From: CAZEMR01 sp964513465
GTDB taxonomy: Bacteria; Bacteroidota; Ignavibacteria; Kapaibacteriales; UBA2268
Assembly: GCA_964513465.1 (NCBI GenBank)
Contig: CAZEMR010000072.1
Span: forward strand, 1-15,261
Length of the DNA stretch: 15,261 nucleotides
Direction of reading: 5' to 3'
The translations under genes were made by a program, and so were the position numbers. How positions within the stretch are numbered: the first letter of the stretch is position 1; each line of letters begins with the position of its first letter. The notes under the pieces are model-generated. The model saw only the letters and a program-made list of their open reading frames with translations. It ran no database searches and was not told the DNA's origin. Positions 1 through 7,223 of the stretch are shown here, piece by piece.

Positions 1-21
1 AGGCCGCATGATTACTTATAT

Positions 22-37
22 ATTACCCGTGGGTAAT
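22..37. repeat. Short inverted repeat ATTACCC-GT-GGGTAAT
   Basis: Two perfect 7-base arms (22-28 and 31-37) separated by two bases. It lies in the gene-free first 150 bases next to other short repeats, so it may be a REP-like hairpin or an operator for a gene beyond the left edge. There is no T-run beside it, so it does not look like a terminator. Function unknown. Confidence 0.5.
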
Positions 38-58
38 GTATTCGGATGCGTTTTCACC

Positions 59-72
59 GCTTCAGCCCTCTG
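59..72 (-). repeat. REP-like 14-mer, inverted copy of 1015-1028
   Basis: Read on the minus strand this is CAGAGGGCTGAAGC, identical over 14 bases to plus-strand 1015-1028 on the other side of the UmuD-like gene. Here the downstream half that would complete the hairpin is not present, whereas the 1015 copy forms a full stem. No function can be assigned. Confidence 0.5.
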
Positions 73-102
73 ACACAATCGGGGAATTCAAGCGTTTACG
101 AC

Positions 103-129
103 GTCACTGCGAGAGGAGCGATGCAGTCT
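103..129 (-). repeat. Dispersed repeat copy 1 (minus orientation)
   Basis: On the minus strand this reads AGACTGCATCGCTCCTC followed by TCGCAGTGAC. It matches the family seen at 798-828, 907-937 and 953-987 on the plus strand, whose shared form is roughly GAGACTGCTTCG...CTCGCAGTGAC. It is the only copy to the left of the UmuD-like gene. Confidence 0.7.
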
Positions 130-150
130 ATATCAATCCATAATCCTGGA

Positions 151-185
151 AATAAAAAACCGCGACTAAATTCTCAGCCGCGGTT
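151..185 (-). terminator. Rho-independent terminator of the UmuD-like gene
   Basis: On the minus strand the 7-base stem AACCGCG / CGCGGTT (185-179 and 164-158) has a 14-base loop and runs straight into a T-rich tract (complement of 151-159). It sits 24 bases past the stop codon of the minus-strand gene ending at 209, which is the expected place. Confidence 0.75.
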
Positions 186-208
186 AGAAAAATGTTTATA
201 TATATGAA

Positions 209-697
209 TCAGAATGACTTGATCGCATTTGTTACCACGCCCCAGATGTCGAATCGGTCGTCCTCGCCGATGCGGATTGGCGGGTAGGTGTCGTTCTCCG
301 AAAATAGGTAGGTGTCGGCGTCGATAAAGCGCAGCCGCTTGACCAGCAGTTCGTTGTTGATGGCGGCGACGACGATGCGGCCGTTTTCGGGCTCGATGGA
401 GCGATCGACCACGAGGATGTCGCCGGAGTTGATGCCGGCGCGGATCATCGAATTGCCGGTTACGCGGATAAGGAATGTTTTCGACGGGTTTTTGACCAGA
501 TAGTCGTTAAGGTCGAGCTTGCCTTCGCGGACGCGCGGCCTCTGCGATTCGACCGGCACATGCGCGGGATTGACAAACATCGGCAGCTTATGTACTTTGC
601 CGCGCTGCGGCTGATACATAGACTCGGCGCGTGCCGGAGCGCAGAACGGAGCCATTTCCGAAATCCTTCTATGAGCCTGCTTTGCTGGTGCTAACAT
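209..697 (-). CDS. umuD: UmuD-like S24 family peptidase, orphan
   Basis: A 162-residue protein related to UmuD, the self-cleaving subunit of error-prone DNA polymerase V, which acts in translesion synthesis during the SOS response. The S24 peptidase fold is visible: catalytic Ser83 in GNSM, followed by GDILVVDR, and catalytic Lys120 in LLVKRL. The Ser-Lys spacing of 37 residues equals that of E. coli UmuD (S60/K97). The C-terminal IWGVVTNAIK matches the family end. I chose ATG at 697 because GGGAGG (711-706) lies eight bases upstream; an in-frame TTG at 721 would overlap that site. The N-terminus is about 20 residues longer than E. coli UmuD. Where UmuD has Cys-Gly (or Ala-Gly) for autocleavage, the best alignment gives Ala45-His46. 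No umuC lies next to it in this window. There is no helix-turn-helix, so it is not LexA. Confidence 0.85.
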   Translation of the reverse strand: MLAPAKQAHRRISEMAPFCAPARAESMYQPQRGKVHKLPMFVNPAHVPVESQRPRVREGKLDLNDYLVKNPSKTFLIRVTGNSMIRAGINSGDILVVDRSIEPENGRIVVAAINNELLVKRLRFIDADTYLFSENDTYPPIRIGEDDRFDIWGVVTNAIKSF

Positions 698-726
698 ATT
701 TCTATCCTCCCAAAGATTCAATAAAA

Positions 727-732
727 ATTATA
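727..732 (-). promoter_or_regulatory. Possible -10 element of the UmuD-like gene
   Basis: A perfect TATAAT on the minus strand, 29 bases upstream of the ATG at 697. I see no good -35 hexamer at 16-18 bases and no CTGT-N8-ACAG or GAAC-N4-GTTC LexA box, so SOS control cannot be claimed from the sequence. Confidence 0.3.
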
Positions 733-797
733 ATCATAACTGATGGAGGAGAAGCATTTTTTGTGCCAAAATCGAATCTCTGGGTTTTGGTTTATGA

Positions 798-828
798 AGA
801 GAGGCTGCTTGGCTGGGCTCGCAGTGAC
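798..828 (+). repeat. Dispersed repeat copy 2
   Basis: AGAGAGGCTGCTTGGC followed by TGGGCTCGCAGTGAC. It closely resembles 907-937, differing by a few substitutions, and both end in GCTGGGCTCGCAGTGAC. Confidence 0.7.
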
Positions 829-860
829 ATGCGAAGGTGCAAGAATAAGAATCATATGCG

Positions 861-893
861 CGTTCATTTCGCGAGGCGTAGCGACGAATCTCT
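861..893 (-). repeat. Dispersed repeat copy 3 (minus orientation, diverged)
   Basis: On the minus strand it reads AGAGATTCGTCGCTACGCC then TCGCGAAATGAACG. The core CGTCGCTACGCCTCGC is shared with 1104-1129, and the 3' AATGAAC appears as a decayed form of the GCAGTGAC end of the other copies. Confidence 0.55.
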
Positions 894-906
894 GGCCTAT
901 GACTAA

Positions 907-937
907 AGAGAGACTACTTCGCTGGGCTCGCAGTGAC
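907..937 (+). repeat. Dispersed repeat copy 4
   Basis: AGAGAGACTACTTCGC followed by TGGGCTCGCAGTGAC, near-identical to copy 2 and only 15 bases before copy 5 in the same direction. Confidence 0.7.
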
Positions 938-952
938 GGCGGCGCGGCGTGG

Positions 953-987
953 AGAGACTGCTTCGTCACTCCGTTCCTCGCAGTGAC
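953..987 (+). repeat. Dispersed repeat copy 5 (fullest form)
   Basis: AGAGACTGCTTCGTCAC then TCCGTTCCTCGCAGTGAC. This 35-base copy is the most complete: copies 2 and 4 look like it with a shortened middle, and copy 1 is a shortened version on the other strand. Confidence 0.7.
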
Positions 988-1014
988 ATCGAGGGGATGC
1001 GCGTCTATGATTCG

Positions 1015-1033
1015 CAGAGGGCTGAAGCCTCTG
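1015..1033. repeat. REP-like hairpin CAGAGG-GCTGAAG-CCTCTG
   Basis: A perfect 6-base stem around a 7-base loop with no T-run, so not a normal terminator. Its first 14 bases recur inverted at 59-72. The following hairpin at 1057-1077 has a similar loop (AGCTAAGTC), suggesting a paired REP/BIME arrangement. Confidence 0.6.
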
Positions 1034-1056
1034 TTGCGTACGTCAATACCAAGTCA

Positions 1057-1077
1057 GCAACGAGCTAAGTCCGTTGC
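1057..1077. repeat. REP-like hairpin GCAACG-AGCTAAGTC-CGTTGC
   Basis: A perfect 6-base stem with a 9-base loop, 23 bases after the hairpin at 1015-1033. Both have a short GCT-type loop flanked by variable stems. No transposase is present in the window to link them to. Confidence 0.5.
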
Positions 1078-1103
1078 GGGGCATACGTTTGCCGCGTCTT
1101 TGA

Positions 1104-1129
1104 GCGAGGCGTAGCGACGAAGTAATCCC
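1104..1129 (-). repeat. Dispersed repeat copy 6 (minus orientation)
   Basis: On the minus strand GGGATTACTTCGTCGC then TACGCCTCGC. It shares the CGTCGCTACGCCTCGC core with copy 3 and ACTTCG with copies 4 and 5. It has no GCAGTGAC end. Confidence 0.6.
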
Positions 1130-1143
1130 AATCCGAACTCCGG

Positions 1144-1181
1144 AATAAAAATGTGGCAGGTCGGGGAAGACCTGCCACATT
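1144..1181 (-). terminator. Strong rho-independent terminator of the aminopeptidase gene
   Basis: A perfect 13-base stem (AATGTGGCAGGTC at 1150-1162 against GACCTGCCACATT at 1169-1181) with a 6-base loop. On the minus strand it is followed by TTTTATT. It lies 52 bases past the stop codon of the minus-strand gene ending at 1234. Confidence 0.9.
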
Positions 1182-1233
1182 GGTATAATTAAAATATTTA
1201 ATCCAAAATCCAATTTCTAAAATCGAAATCAAT

Positions 1234-3378
1234 TTACTTAATTATGCTGAATTTCGATGTCCTGACATGTCCGCCCTCGGCGACTCGCAGGTAGTATACG
1301 CCCGGGGCAAGGCCGCTGGTTGGTATGCCAAGCTCGAAGCTGCCGGGGCCGGCAATGCCTGAGAATACGCTGCGTACGGGGGCGCCGAGCTGGTCGTAGA
1401 CCATAGCATCGATTGCGCCGCCGCGGCTGGTGATGCCTGCGTGCAGCTCTGCGCCGCTGATTGCGGGATTGGGATATATATTCATTTCGCTTGTGATTGC
1501 CTCGACCGGCCGCACTGAGAGATTGATCGATTCGACTTCGCATAGCACAAATGTCTCGTCGATTTTGATCGAATCGGGTACGAATGGCATATTGAATACG
1601 CCTTCCTGTTCGCGCTGGGTGACGATCAGGGTGTCGAGTACCATTGCGCTGTCGGAGCCAAAGAATTTAAGCACGACGGGGGTATGGAATACCTCGGCGA
1701 CGTTCTCGTGGCTTTGGTTCTGGGCGATGTTTACGTAAATATCGTATCCGCCCAGCGCGGGATTGACCTTCGAATATGCATTTAGGCTGAATACGGGGTG
1801 TCCCTGTTTATAAAGCCACTGATCGAAGAATTTATCCAGCGATACGGGTGGATTGGGGATATCTTCTTTGAATGATTCGAGGAATTGCTCGGTTGTGAGC
1901 GATGAATAGGCGTATTTTTCCATAAGTGATTGAAGCGCGCCGAAGAATTGCTCGTCGCCGAGCGTTTTATTTAGCATATGATAGAACCAAGCGGATTTGC
2001 AATAGGTTATGGCGTAGTCGAATAGCTCATTTGTTTCGGTCGAGGGGCCATAGATGGGGCGCTTGTCCATTGCGTCGCCGCGTAAATATATCTTTTTTGT
2101 CGAAGTAAGGAATTTGTCATAATACATCTGATCGTAAAAATACGTTGCCCAGAGCATCTCGCCCCAGGTGGCCCCACCCTCATTAATCCAGATGTCGTTC
2201 CATGTGGCGCAGGTGATGTAGTCCCCCAGCCAGTGGTGCATAAGCTCATGGAATACAGTGAAATCGGCGTTGCCCAGCAGCAGTGTGCGGTTCATCATTG
2301 TCATAGTCTGGTGCTCCATCGCGCCGAAGTAGTAGGGCTGCACCGATACCGAGCCGTATTTGTCGAAAGGATACTCGGTCAGCAGTTCCGACAGATAAGT
2401 CAGCATTGCCGGCATATTCTTATAAATTTCTTTTCCATGGAACTGGAATGCCGCATTCGTATCCGGTTCGGTATCGTTTTCCCACATATAATATTTAATT
2501 TCGATCGAATCCTGGGGATTGCTTACGCGATGGTACCAATCCGAGTATTCGTAGAATATCGAGGACGTCACCGAGATCAGATAGGTGGCAATCGGATCGT
2601 GCTCGCGCCAGCGGTAGATCACCCCATCGCCCTGATTTGCGAAGTCTTCCAGCAGGCCGTTGGTGGCCACCGAGTATCCCTCGGGCACGCGGACGCTGAT
2701 TGTGGCCAGCGCCTTGTCGTGCGGATGGTCATTGCAGGGCATCCAGTATCGGGCGTCGTTGGGCTCGTTCATCGTATATGCGAGCCGCTCCTCGACATAC
2801 ATGGTGTCGTGCGGCGGATAATAATCCACATATCCGGGATGGCCCTTTTTATATAAATAAAAGCCTTTGTTAGAGCTGCGCACGTATTGGTAGTCGATCC
2901 GGCAGACCACTTCCTGGCCGGTGGTAATTCCCGCGGGCAGAGGGATAGTCAGCTCGCCGCCAATCTGCTGGGGCGTGGGATCGACGGGATTTCCGTCGAC
3001 CGAGACATTGATAATCGAAAGCCCGGCGCAGTCGAAAGTCACGCTCTCGGGATTATCCTCAAGCGGCGCAAAAGTGATCGTGTTCTGGCCAACCCAGTAG
3101 CGGTCTTCGCCCTCGGCGCCATCGCGGAGCAGCATGTCATACCAGTCCAGGTAAATATCATATTTCAGAACGTCGTAAGGGCGCTGAACGATTTCGGCCT
3201 GCAAATGGTCTTTATATTTTTTATTATATGAATCAATTTCGCATTGGATATGTTTAGGCACCGACCATCGGAGATCATCCGGGATCATCGCGTCGGGAAT
3301 ATCCTGCGAAAATAGAAAATTCGGTAAAAATAAAGATATTGCAATAATAATAGAAACAATAGGAGCTGTGAATCTCAT
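1234..3378 (-). CDS. Secreted M1-family metallo-aminopeptidase with T9SS sorting domain
   Basis: A 714-residue zinc peptidase of the M1 (gluzincin) family, expected to remove N-terminal residues from peptides outside the cell. Residues 1-24 form a signal peptide (hydrophobic 7-22, likely cut before Gln25). The M1 N-terminal beta domain covers roughly 65-270. The zinc site is His377-Glu-Leu-Met-His381 with the third ligand Glu400 in WINEG, the exact HEXXH-X18-E spacing; Tyr459 in TYCKSA fits the catalytic tyrosine. The exopeptidase motif GAMEN is GAMEH (352-356), an Asn to His change. Residues 631-714 are a T9SS type A sorting domain, beginning MNIYPNP and with LAPGVYYLRV, so the protein should cross the outer membrane by type IX secretion. 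The upstream site is weak (GGGAAAA about 3-9 bases before ATG). It is separated from the upstream operon by a terminator, so it has its own promoter. Confidence 0.93.
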   Translation of the reverse strand: MRFTAPIVSIIIAISLFLPNFLFSQDIPDAMIPDDLRWSVPKHIQCEIDSYNKKYKDHLQAEIVQRPYDVLKYDIYLDWYDMLLRDGAEGEDRYWVGQNTITFAPLEDNPESVTFDCAGLSIINVSVDGNPVDPTPQQIGGELTIPLPAGITTGQEVVCRIDYQYVRSSNKGFYLYKKGHPGYVDYYPPHDTMYVEERLAYTMNEPNDARYWMPCNDHPHDKALATISVRVPEGYSVATNGLLEDFANQGDGVIYRWREHDPIATYLISVTSSIFYEYSDWYHRVSNPQDSIEIKYYMWENDTEPDTNAAFQFHGKEIYKNMPAMLTYLSELLTEYPFDKYGSVSVQPYYFGAMEHQTMTMMNRTLLLGNADFTVFHELMHHWLGDYITCATWNDIWINEGGATWGEMLWATYFYDQMYYDKFLTSTKKIYLRGDAMDKRPIYGPSTETNELFDYAITYCKSAWFYHMLNKTLGDEQFFGALQSLMEKYAYSSLTTEQFLESFKEDIPNPPVSLDKFFDQWLYKQGHPVFSLNAYSKVNPALGGYDIYVNIAQNQSHENVAEVFHTPVVLKFFGSDSAMVLDTLIVTQREQEGVFNMPFVPDSIKIDETFVLCEVESINLSVRPVEAITSEMNIYPNPAISGAELHAGITSRGGAIDAMVYDQLGAPVRSVFSGIAGPGSFELGIPTSGLAPGVYYLRVAEGGHVRTSKFSIIK

Positions 3379-3460
3379 AGTTTTCCCATAAAATTTTTAA
3401 ATTGACAAATAAACTTATTAAGTAATACACATTCAATCCGAGAAAGTTACTCAATATACT

Positions 3461-3494
3461 AAAAACGCCGGACAACACAGTCATGTCGCCCGGC
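3461..3494 (-). terminator. Terminator of the TonB receptor-DUF4249 operon
   Basis: On the minus strand an 11-base stem with two G-U pairs (3494-3484 with 3477-3467), 6-base loop, followed directly by GTTTTT. It is 24 bases past the stop of the DUF4249 gene and means the aminopeptidase gene starts a new transcript. Confidence 0.85.
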
Positions 3495-3517
3495 TGATGA
3501 ATCATGTATGTCAATTA

Positions 3518-4402
3518 TCAAGGACGATTTTTGTACACAAATGATGTATCGCGCACCACGGACGCCGAGCCGAAGCAGCCGATGCCGTCGCCCTCGACGC
3601 TGCCGAGCATATCGTTATAAGGTTCGCCCTGCATATTCTGGTACTGCAAAAACCACCGGAGCATATTATAATCCGGGCGGAAGATTGCTATCTCGTGCGG
3701 GCCGAACCACTTGAAGGCATTCCAGACGGTTGCGGTGCGGTTGTTGCCCATGATTGTCCAGTAGGCGGGCTCGTCGTAAAAGTTGTCCATATTCCGGAAA
3801 ATCGTATAAGCGCGGCGATTCATCTCGGCGGTGGGCGGATCGAGATATTTGCCGTATTCGAGCGTATCGAGGCATTTGACGGTCAGCAGATAGAAATTGA
3901 AATGCTGGGCCGGCTCCCATTCGATTGCGACCGAATCCACTTCTGGCATTTTGAGAGTATCCTGCGGGAAGTGCATGTATTTCTTCGGCGGAACTACCCA
4001 GTTGAAAGTAGTCGGGGTAAGCGTCCGGCCGGTGATACGCTTGCCGTCGGCCAGATTGATCTCGAGGCGGTATTCGGCGCCTGCTTCGACTGCGCGGCCC
4101 TGGGGATCGTAATACTCCGGCATGCCTTCGTTGCGATAGCTGAGCGCGATTTCTTCTTCGCCTTTGATTAATCGGACATCGGCGTCGTGGATGAATGCGT
4201 TTTCGAGCGAGTATTCGACATCGAGCGGCTGGCTGCGGACGACGCGGATATTACCGATTGGCTCGCCGACTATGAGGAATGCCTCGACATAGGTGTGCTC
4301 GACGTATTCCGTGGGCGGCAGATCTTCGCAGCCTGCTGCGAATGTGGCCATCAATGCGGCAACGAGAATGAATTTCAGATTCGATTTAAATATATTTTTC
4401 AT
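3518..4402 (-). CDS. DUF4249-family lipoprotein, TonB receptor partner
   Basis: A 294-residue lipoprotein. The signal ends in the lipobox FAAGC, placing the lipidated cysteine at residue 25. The remainder (VEAFLIVGEPIGNIRVVRSQ, a beta-rich region with RLEINLADGKRITGRT, and a C-terminal part with an aromatic-rich WFLQYQNM and an IGCFGSASV segment) fits DUF4249, which in Bacteroidota and relatives is commonly encoded just after a TonB-dependent receptor. Its likely role is to sit at the receptor's surface or periplasmic face and help take up a substrate; the substrate is unknown. A strong site AAAGGAGG lies eight bases before ATG, and the gene starts 18 bases after the receptor's stop codon, so the two form one operon. 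DUF4249 assignment is by pattern and context, not by search. Confidence 0.75.
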   Translation of the reverse strand: MKNIFKSNLKFILVAALMATFAAGCEDLPPTEYVEHTYVEAFLIVGEPIGNIRVVRSQPLDVEYSLENAFIHDADVRLIKGEEEIALSYRNEGMPEYYDPQGRAVEAGAEYRLEINLADGKRITGRTLTPTTFNWVVPPKKYMHFPQDTLKMPEVDSVAIEWEPAQHFNFYLLTVKCLDTLEYGKYLDPPTAEMNRRAYTIFRNMDNFYDEPAYWTIMGNNRTATVWNAFKWFGPHEIAIFRPDYNMLRWFLQYQNMQGEPYNDMLGSVEGDGIGCFGSASVVRDTSFVYKNRP

Positions 4403-4420
4403 AATTATTTCCTCCTTTAT

Positions 4421-6715
4421 TTAGAATTTGATTTCCCATGAAACAGACGGAATTATCGGCAGCAGGCGGAGGTCGTCCACCTTGGTTTTGGCTTCGCGGG
4501 TGTCGTAGAATCGCATCAGAATATCGCGTCGGGAATATACATTATATATATCCAGCGCGATTACCGAGGGCAGCCCGAAAACGGTTGTGTTATAATTCAC
4601 ATTGATATTCATCTGGTGCGATGGCGGCAGCCTGAGGCCATAGCGCTGGGTGCCGGTGACGAGTCCTGCGCCGTGCTCCATGCCGGGCATCATCATCTGG
4701 ATGCGCGAGTTTGCGCCGGTATAGGACTGCCCGGACTGGAACTGGAATGTTGCGCCGAACTGCCATGTTTCGTCAAGCTCGTATTGGAGCACAATTTTGA
4801 AATCGTGCCTGCGGTCGTATTTCGGACGGAACTCCGCGCCGCCGTTGATGCTGTCGAAGCGGGCGTTGACCCAGCCAAGGCCATAGCCGACCCATCCGGC
4901 CAGCCGGCCGATCTTTTTCTGGAGGAAGAGTTCGATACCGTATGCCTCGCCGTTACCCGAATAGAAGAGGTCGGAGACCTTTTTGCCTTCGAGCACATTC
5001 ATATTGACTTCGCTGATATTCAGAAGCGATTTATAATATGCATCGAAATTCAGTTCATAATCATCGAATACGCGCGACTCGGCGCTGAATATATAATGTA
5101 TTGCCTTGCTTGGATCGACCGAATTATCCGTTGGCAGCCATGTGTCGAATATGCTGATGTTTTCGTCGCCGGCAAGCCGCAGATACTGGTGGAATATGCC
5201 CCACGAGAGCTTCAGCGCCAGATTGTCGAACATCTGATAGCGGATCGACATGCGCGGGTCGATATTCGTTTTGCGGCTCATATCCCAGTGGCTGACGCGA
5301 AGCCCCGCCTGCAGCGAGAGGAGTGCGGTGGCGCGGTAGTTGGTCTGCGCATAAGCGGCATAGACGTAGTCGCGGATTTTCAGGTTCATGCGGCTGCCTT
5401 CGCTGGTGCCCTCTTCGGTGTCGCCTTTTTCGCCGGACCAGTTCTGGTCATAGCCGAAGTCGTAGTGGGTGGCGTGGATACCGCTTTTAAAAGTGAATTC
5501 ATTCGAAACGAACCACTCCATATTGGCTTTGAGAGTATAATCGGTAATTGAATTTTCGATTTTCATTTCCCAGCCGGACATGCTGTTTTCCATGCCATTG
5601 CTGTAGTTGCTGGCGGTGAAGTTGACGTCGGAGAATAAATTATCGCCGAAAATATGAGTCCAGCGCAGCGAGCCGGTGCGGTTGCCCATGTGCATACCCA
5701 CATTCATGCCGGTCTGCTCGATGCCGAAATTGTCGCGGCTGAGGAATCCGCTCATGTAGAGGCGGTCGTTGGGGCCGAGATTCTGCGATACTTTTGCATT
5801 AATATCATAAAATCCGAAATCGGGAAAGGGGTTTTCCTTGTCCTCGGGCAGCAGACCAGCAACCAGGTCGATATACGTCCGGCGTCCGCTCACGAAAAAG
5901 GCGCCATTGCCAAGCGGGCCCTCTGCGGATGCCTTCGAGGTAAGCATACCCAGCGAGACGAGGCCCTCGTATTTCTCGCGGTTGCCGTCTTTCTGGGTGA
6001 TATTCAGCACCGAGCTGAGCCGTCCGCCGAATTCCGCCGGATAGCCGCCCTTGATCAGATCGACATCCTTGATTGCGTTCGAATTGAATGCCGAGACGAA
6101 TCCGAACAGGTGCGATGGGTTATAAACCGTCGAGCCGTCGATCAGCACCAGGTTCTGGTCGGGCGAGCCGCCGCGAATATATAATCCGCTGGAAATCTGC
6201 GAGCTGGTCAGAACGCCCGGCAGCATCTGTATAGCGCGGAACACGTCAGATTCGCCGCCGATGCGGATTTGTTTTATCTGCGAGACGGGGACATTGACCT
6301 TGCTGATGGATATTTCGCGTTTCTCGACTTCGCGGTCGGCGAATACCGAGACGCCCTCGCTCTCGACGGCTGCGGGCGACAGCTTAAAATCGCGGCGGAT
6401 GCGTTCGTTTTCGCCGAATGTGATTTTCTGCTCGAATTCGTCGTAGCCAACGTATTTAATGCGCACGGTGCGGGCGCCCTCGGGGATTCCGTTAACCGAG
6501 AAGAAGCCGCTTTTGTTGGTGAATGCGCCGCGGTCGGTGCCGACAATAAATATACTCGCGCCTACGAGCGTTTCGCCGGATTCCTTGTCGAGGACGTATC
6601 CGCTCAGGCTGGGCCCGAAGAGCGCTTCGGGCGCCGCCGCATAGGCATTGGGCGCGGCGAGAGCTGCCAGCGCCATGATCAGAAATTTCAGGATCGATGA
6701 TTTGAATTGTTGCAT
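4421..6715 (-). CDS. TonB-dependent outer-membrane receptor with N-terminal CPD domain
   Basis: A 764-residue TonB-dependent receptor for active uptake through the outer membrane, driven by TonB-ExbB-ExbD. Residues 1-27 are a signal peptide. Residues about 35-112 are a carboxypeptidase-regulatory-like beta domain (SGYVLDKESGETLVGASIF, then TNKSGFFSVNGIPEG). The plug follows at about 135-245 with typical motifs: MLPGVLTSSQ, GLYIRGGSPDQNLVLIDG, SAFNSNAIKDVDLIKGGYPAEFGGRLSSVLNI. The rest is the 22-strand barrel, ending in WEIKF with a C-terminal Phe as expected for outer-membrane insertion. There is no STN signalling domain, so a FecA-type transmembrane signal to the nearby sigma factor is not supported. 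No SusD gene is adjacent; the partner is the DUF4249 lipoprotein. No clear Shine-Dalgarno precedes ATG. Substrate unknown. Confidence 0.93.
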   Translation of the reverse strand: MQQFKSSILKFLIMALAALAAPNAYAAAPEALFGPSLSGYVLDKESGETLVGASIFIVGTDRGAFTNKSGFFSVNGIPEGARTVRIKYVGYDEFEQKITFGENERIRRDFKLSPAAVESEGVSVFADREVEKREISISKVNVPVSQIKQIRIGGESDVFRAIQMLPGVLTSSQISSGLYIRGGSPDQNLVLIDGSTVYNPSHLFGFVSAFNSNAIKDVDLIKGGYPAEFGGRLSSVLNITQKDGNREKYEGLVSLGMLTSKASAEGPLGNGAFFVSGRRTYIDLVAGLLPEDKENPFPDFGFYDINAKVSQNLGPNDRLYMSGFLSRDNFGIEQTGMNVGMHMGNRTGSLRWTHIFGDNLFSDVNFTASNYSNGMENSMSGWEMKIENSITDYTLKANMEWFVSNEFTFKSGIHATHYDFGYDQNWSGEKGDTEEGTSEGSRMNLKIRDYVYAAYAQTNYRATALLSLQAGLRVSHWDMSRKTNIDPRMSIRYQMFDNLALKLSWGIFHQYLRLAGDENISIFDTWLPTDNSVDPSKAIHYIFSAESRVFDDYELNFDAYYKSLLNISEVNMNVLEGKKVSDLFYSGNGEAYGIELFLQKKIGRLAGWVGYGLGWVNARFDSINGGAEFRPKYDRRHDFKIVLQYELDETWQFGATFQFQSGQSYTGANSRIQMMMPGMEHGAGLVTGTQRYGLRLPPSHQMNINVNYNTTVFGLPSVIALDIYNVYSRRDILMRFYDTREAKTKVDDLRLLPIIPSVSWEIKF

Positions 6716-6789
6716 TTGAATACTTTATAAATGTTATACAAATAGATATTGTCGATTTAATAAGCCGAAAAATTAATATATTTGTGTTA

Positions 6790-6862
6790 AGTCCGTATTA
6801 ATTCTAAGTTTGAATGCTTTTGTTACAATTATCACAAACGGGATAGCGTTTTCATACGGACT
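6790..6862. repeat. Inverted repeat AGTCCGTAT / ATACGGACT, 55-base spacer
   Basis: Perfect 9-base arms at 6790-6798 and 6854-6862. Inside lies a smaller nested pair, GTTTG near 6809 and CAAAC near 6835. It could be a hairpin in either leader transcript or two half-sites for a regulator located between the divergent genes. Confidence 0.4.
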
Positions 6863-7005
6863 GTTCTAATACGACGTTGCGTTGATTAAGTTTCGGAATT
6901 CAGTGAAAATTTATTTTTTTGAAATAAATTTGAAAATAGGTGAAACAAATCCGATCCGGCGATACTTAATAAGTGAAAGCAAAAGCAAAGACGGAAAAAC
7001 GATAG

Positions 7006-7162
7006 TTCAGGGGCCGGAAAGACTGCAGGACAAAAACCACAAGGCAAAGACGACAAGAGATTCGACAAAATGAATGGATGAATAAAAAGCGGGCAATGAT
7101 TGCTGCACTCTCAGGCTAAGCCCGCCGGATGGAAGACTAAGACAAAAGCGATGGCCCCTGAA
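7006..7162 (+). ncRNA. Candidate structured RNA domain A (unrecognised)
   Basis: The domain is closed by a perfect 10-base stem TTCAGGGGCC (7006-7015) / GGCCCCTGAA (7153-7162). Inside is a 6-base stem GCGGGC (7089-7094) / GCCCGC (7120-7125), with A-rich unpaired stretches elsewhere. The 3' arm of that inner stem overlaps 7115-7124, which is also perfectly complementary to 7343-7352 in domain B, so two folds compete. I do not recognise the family: the ACTCTCAGG at 7106-7114 recalls the glycine riboswitch but the rest of that consensus is absent. Strand is inferred from the A-rich loops and from the plus-strand sigma gene downstream. Confidence 0.4.
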
Positions 7163-7223
7163 ATTTGCAATTGAAAATGAAACTATAGCGCGGAAAAAAC
7201 GAATTAAAGATGAGTTCTTTGAA

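Larger units (their letters stand above)
698..1233. other. Gene-free region rich in short dispersed repeats
   Basis: No reading frame here looks like a real gene: the open frames follow the repeat units and run on both strands through the same repeats. The region holds a candidate promoter for the UmuD-like gene at its left end, five copies of a 25-35 base repeat, two REP-like hairpins and the terminator of the aminopeptidase gene at its right end. Confidence 0.7.

Noticed and set aside
743..1114. Open frames across 631-1114 on both strands
   Set aside because: They follow the dispersed repeats, have no ribosome binding sites, and overlap each other in several frames without protein-like composition.
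6882..7073. Small open frame before the sigma gene
   Set aside because: No ribosome binding site, composition dominated by A-rich DNA, and it overlaps the 5' part of structured domain A.
7106..7114. Glycine riboswitch-like ACTCTCAGG in domain A, with a tandem layout
   Set aside because: The other conserved parts (GGGCGCCGAAGGRGCAA-type core, GGACAGAG end and a matching GAGAG arm near the 5' side) are missing, and the second domain lacks the motif.
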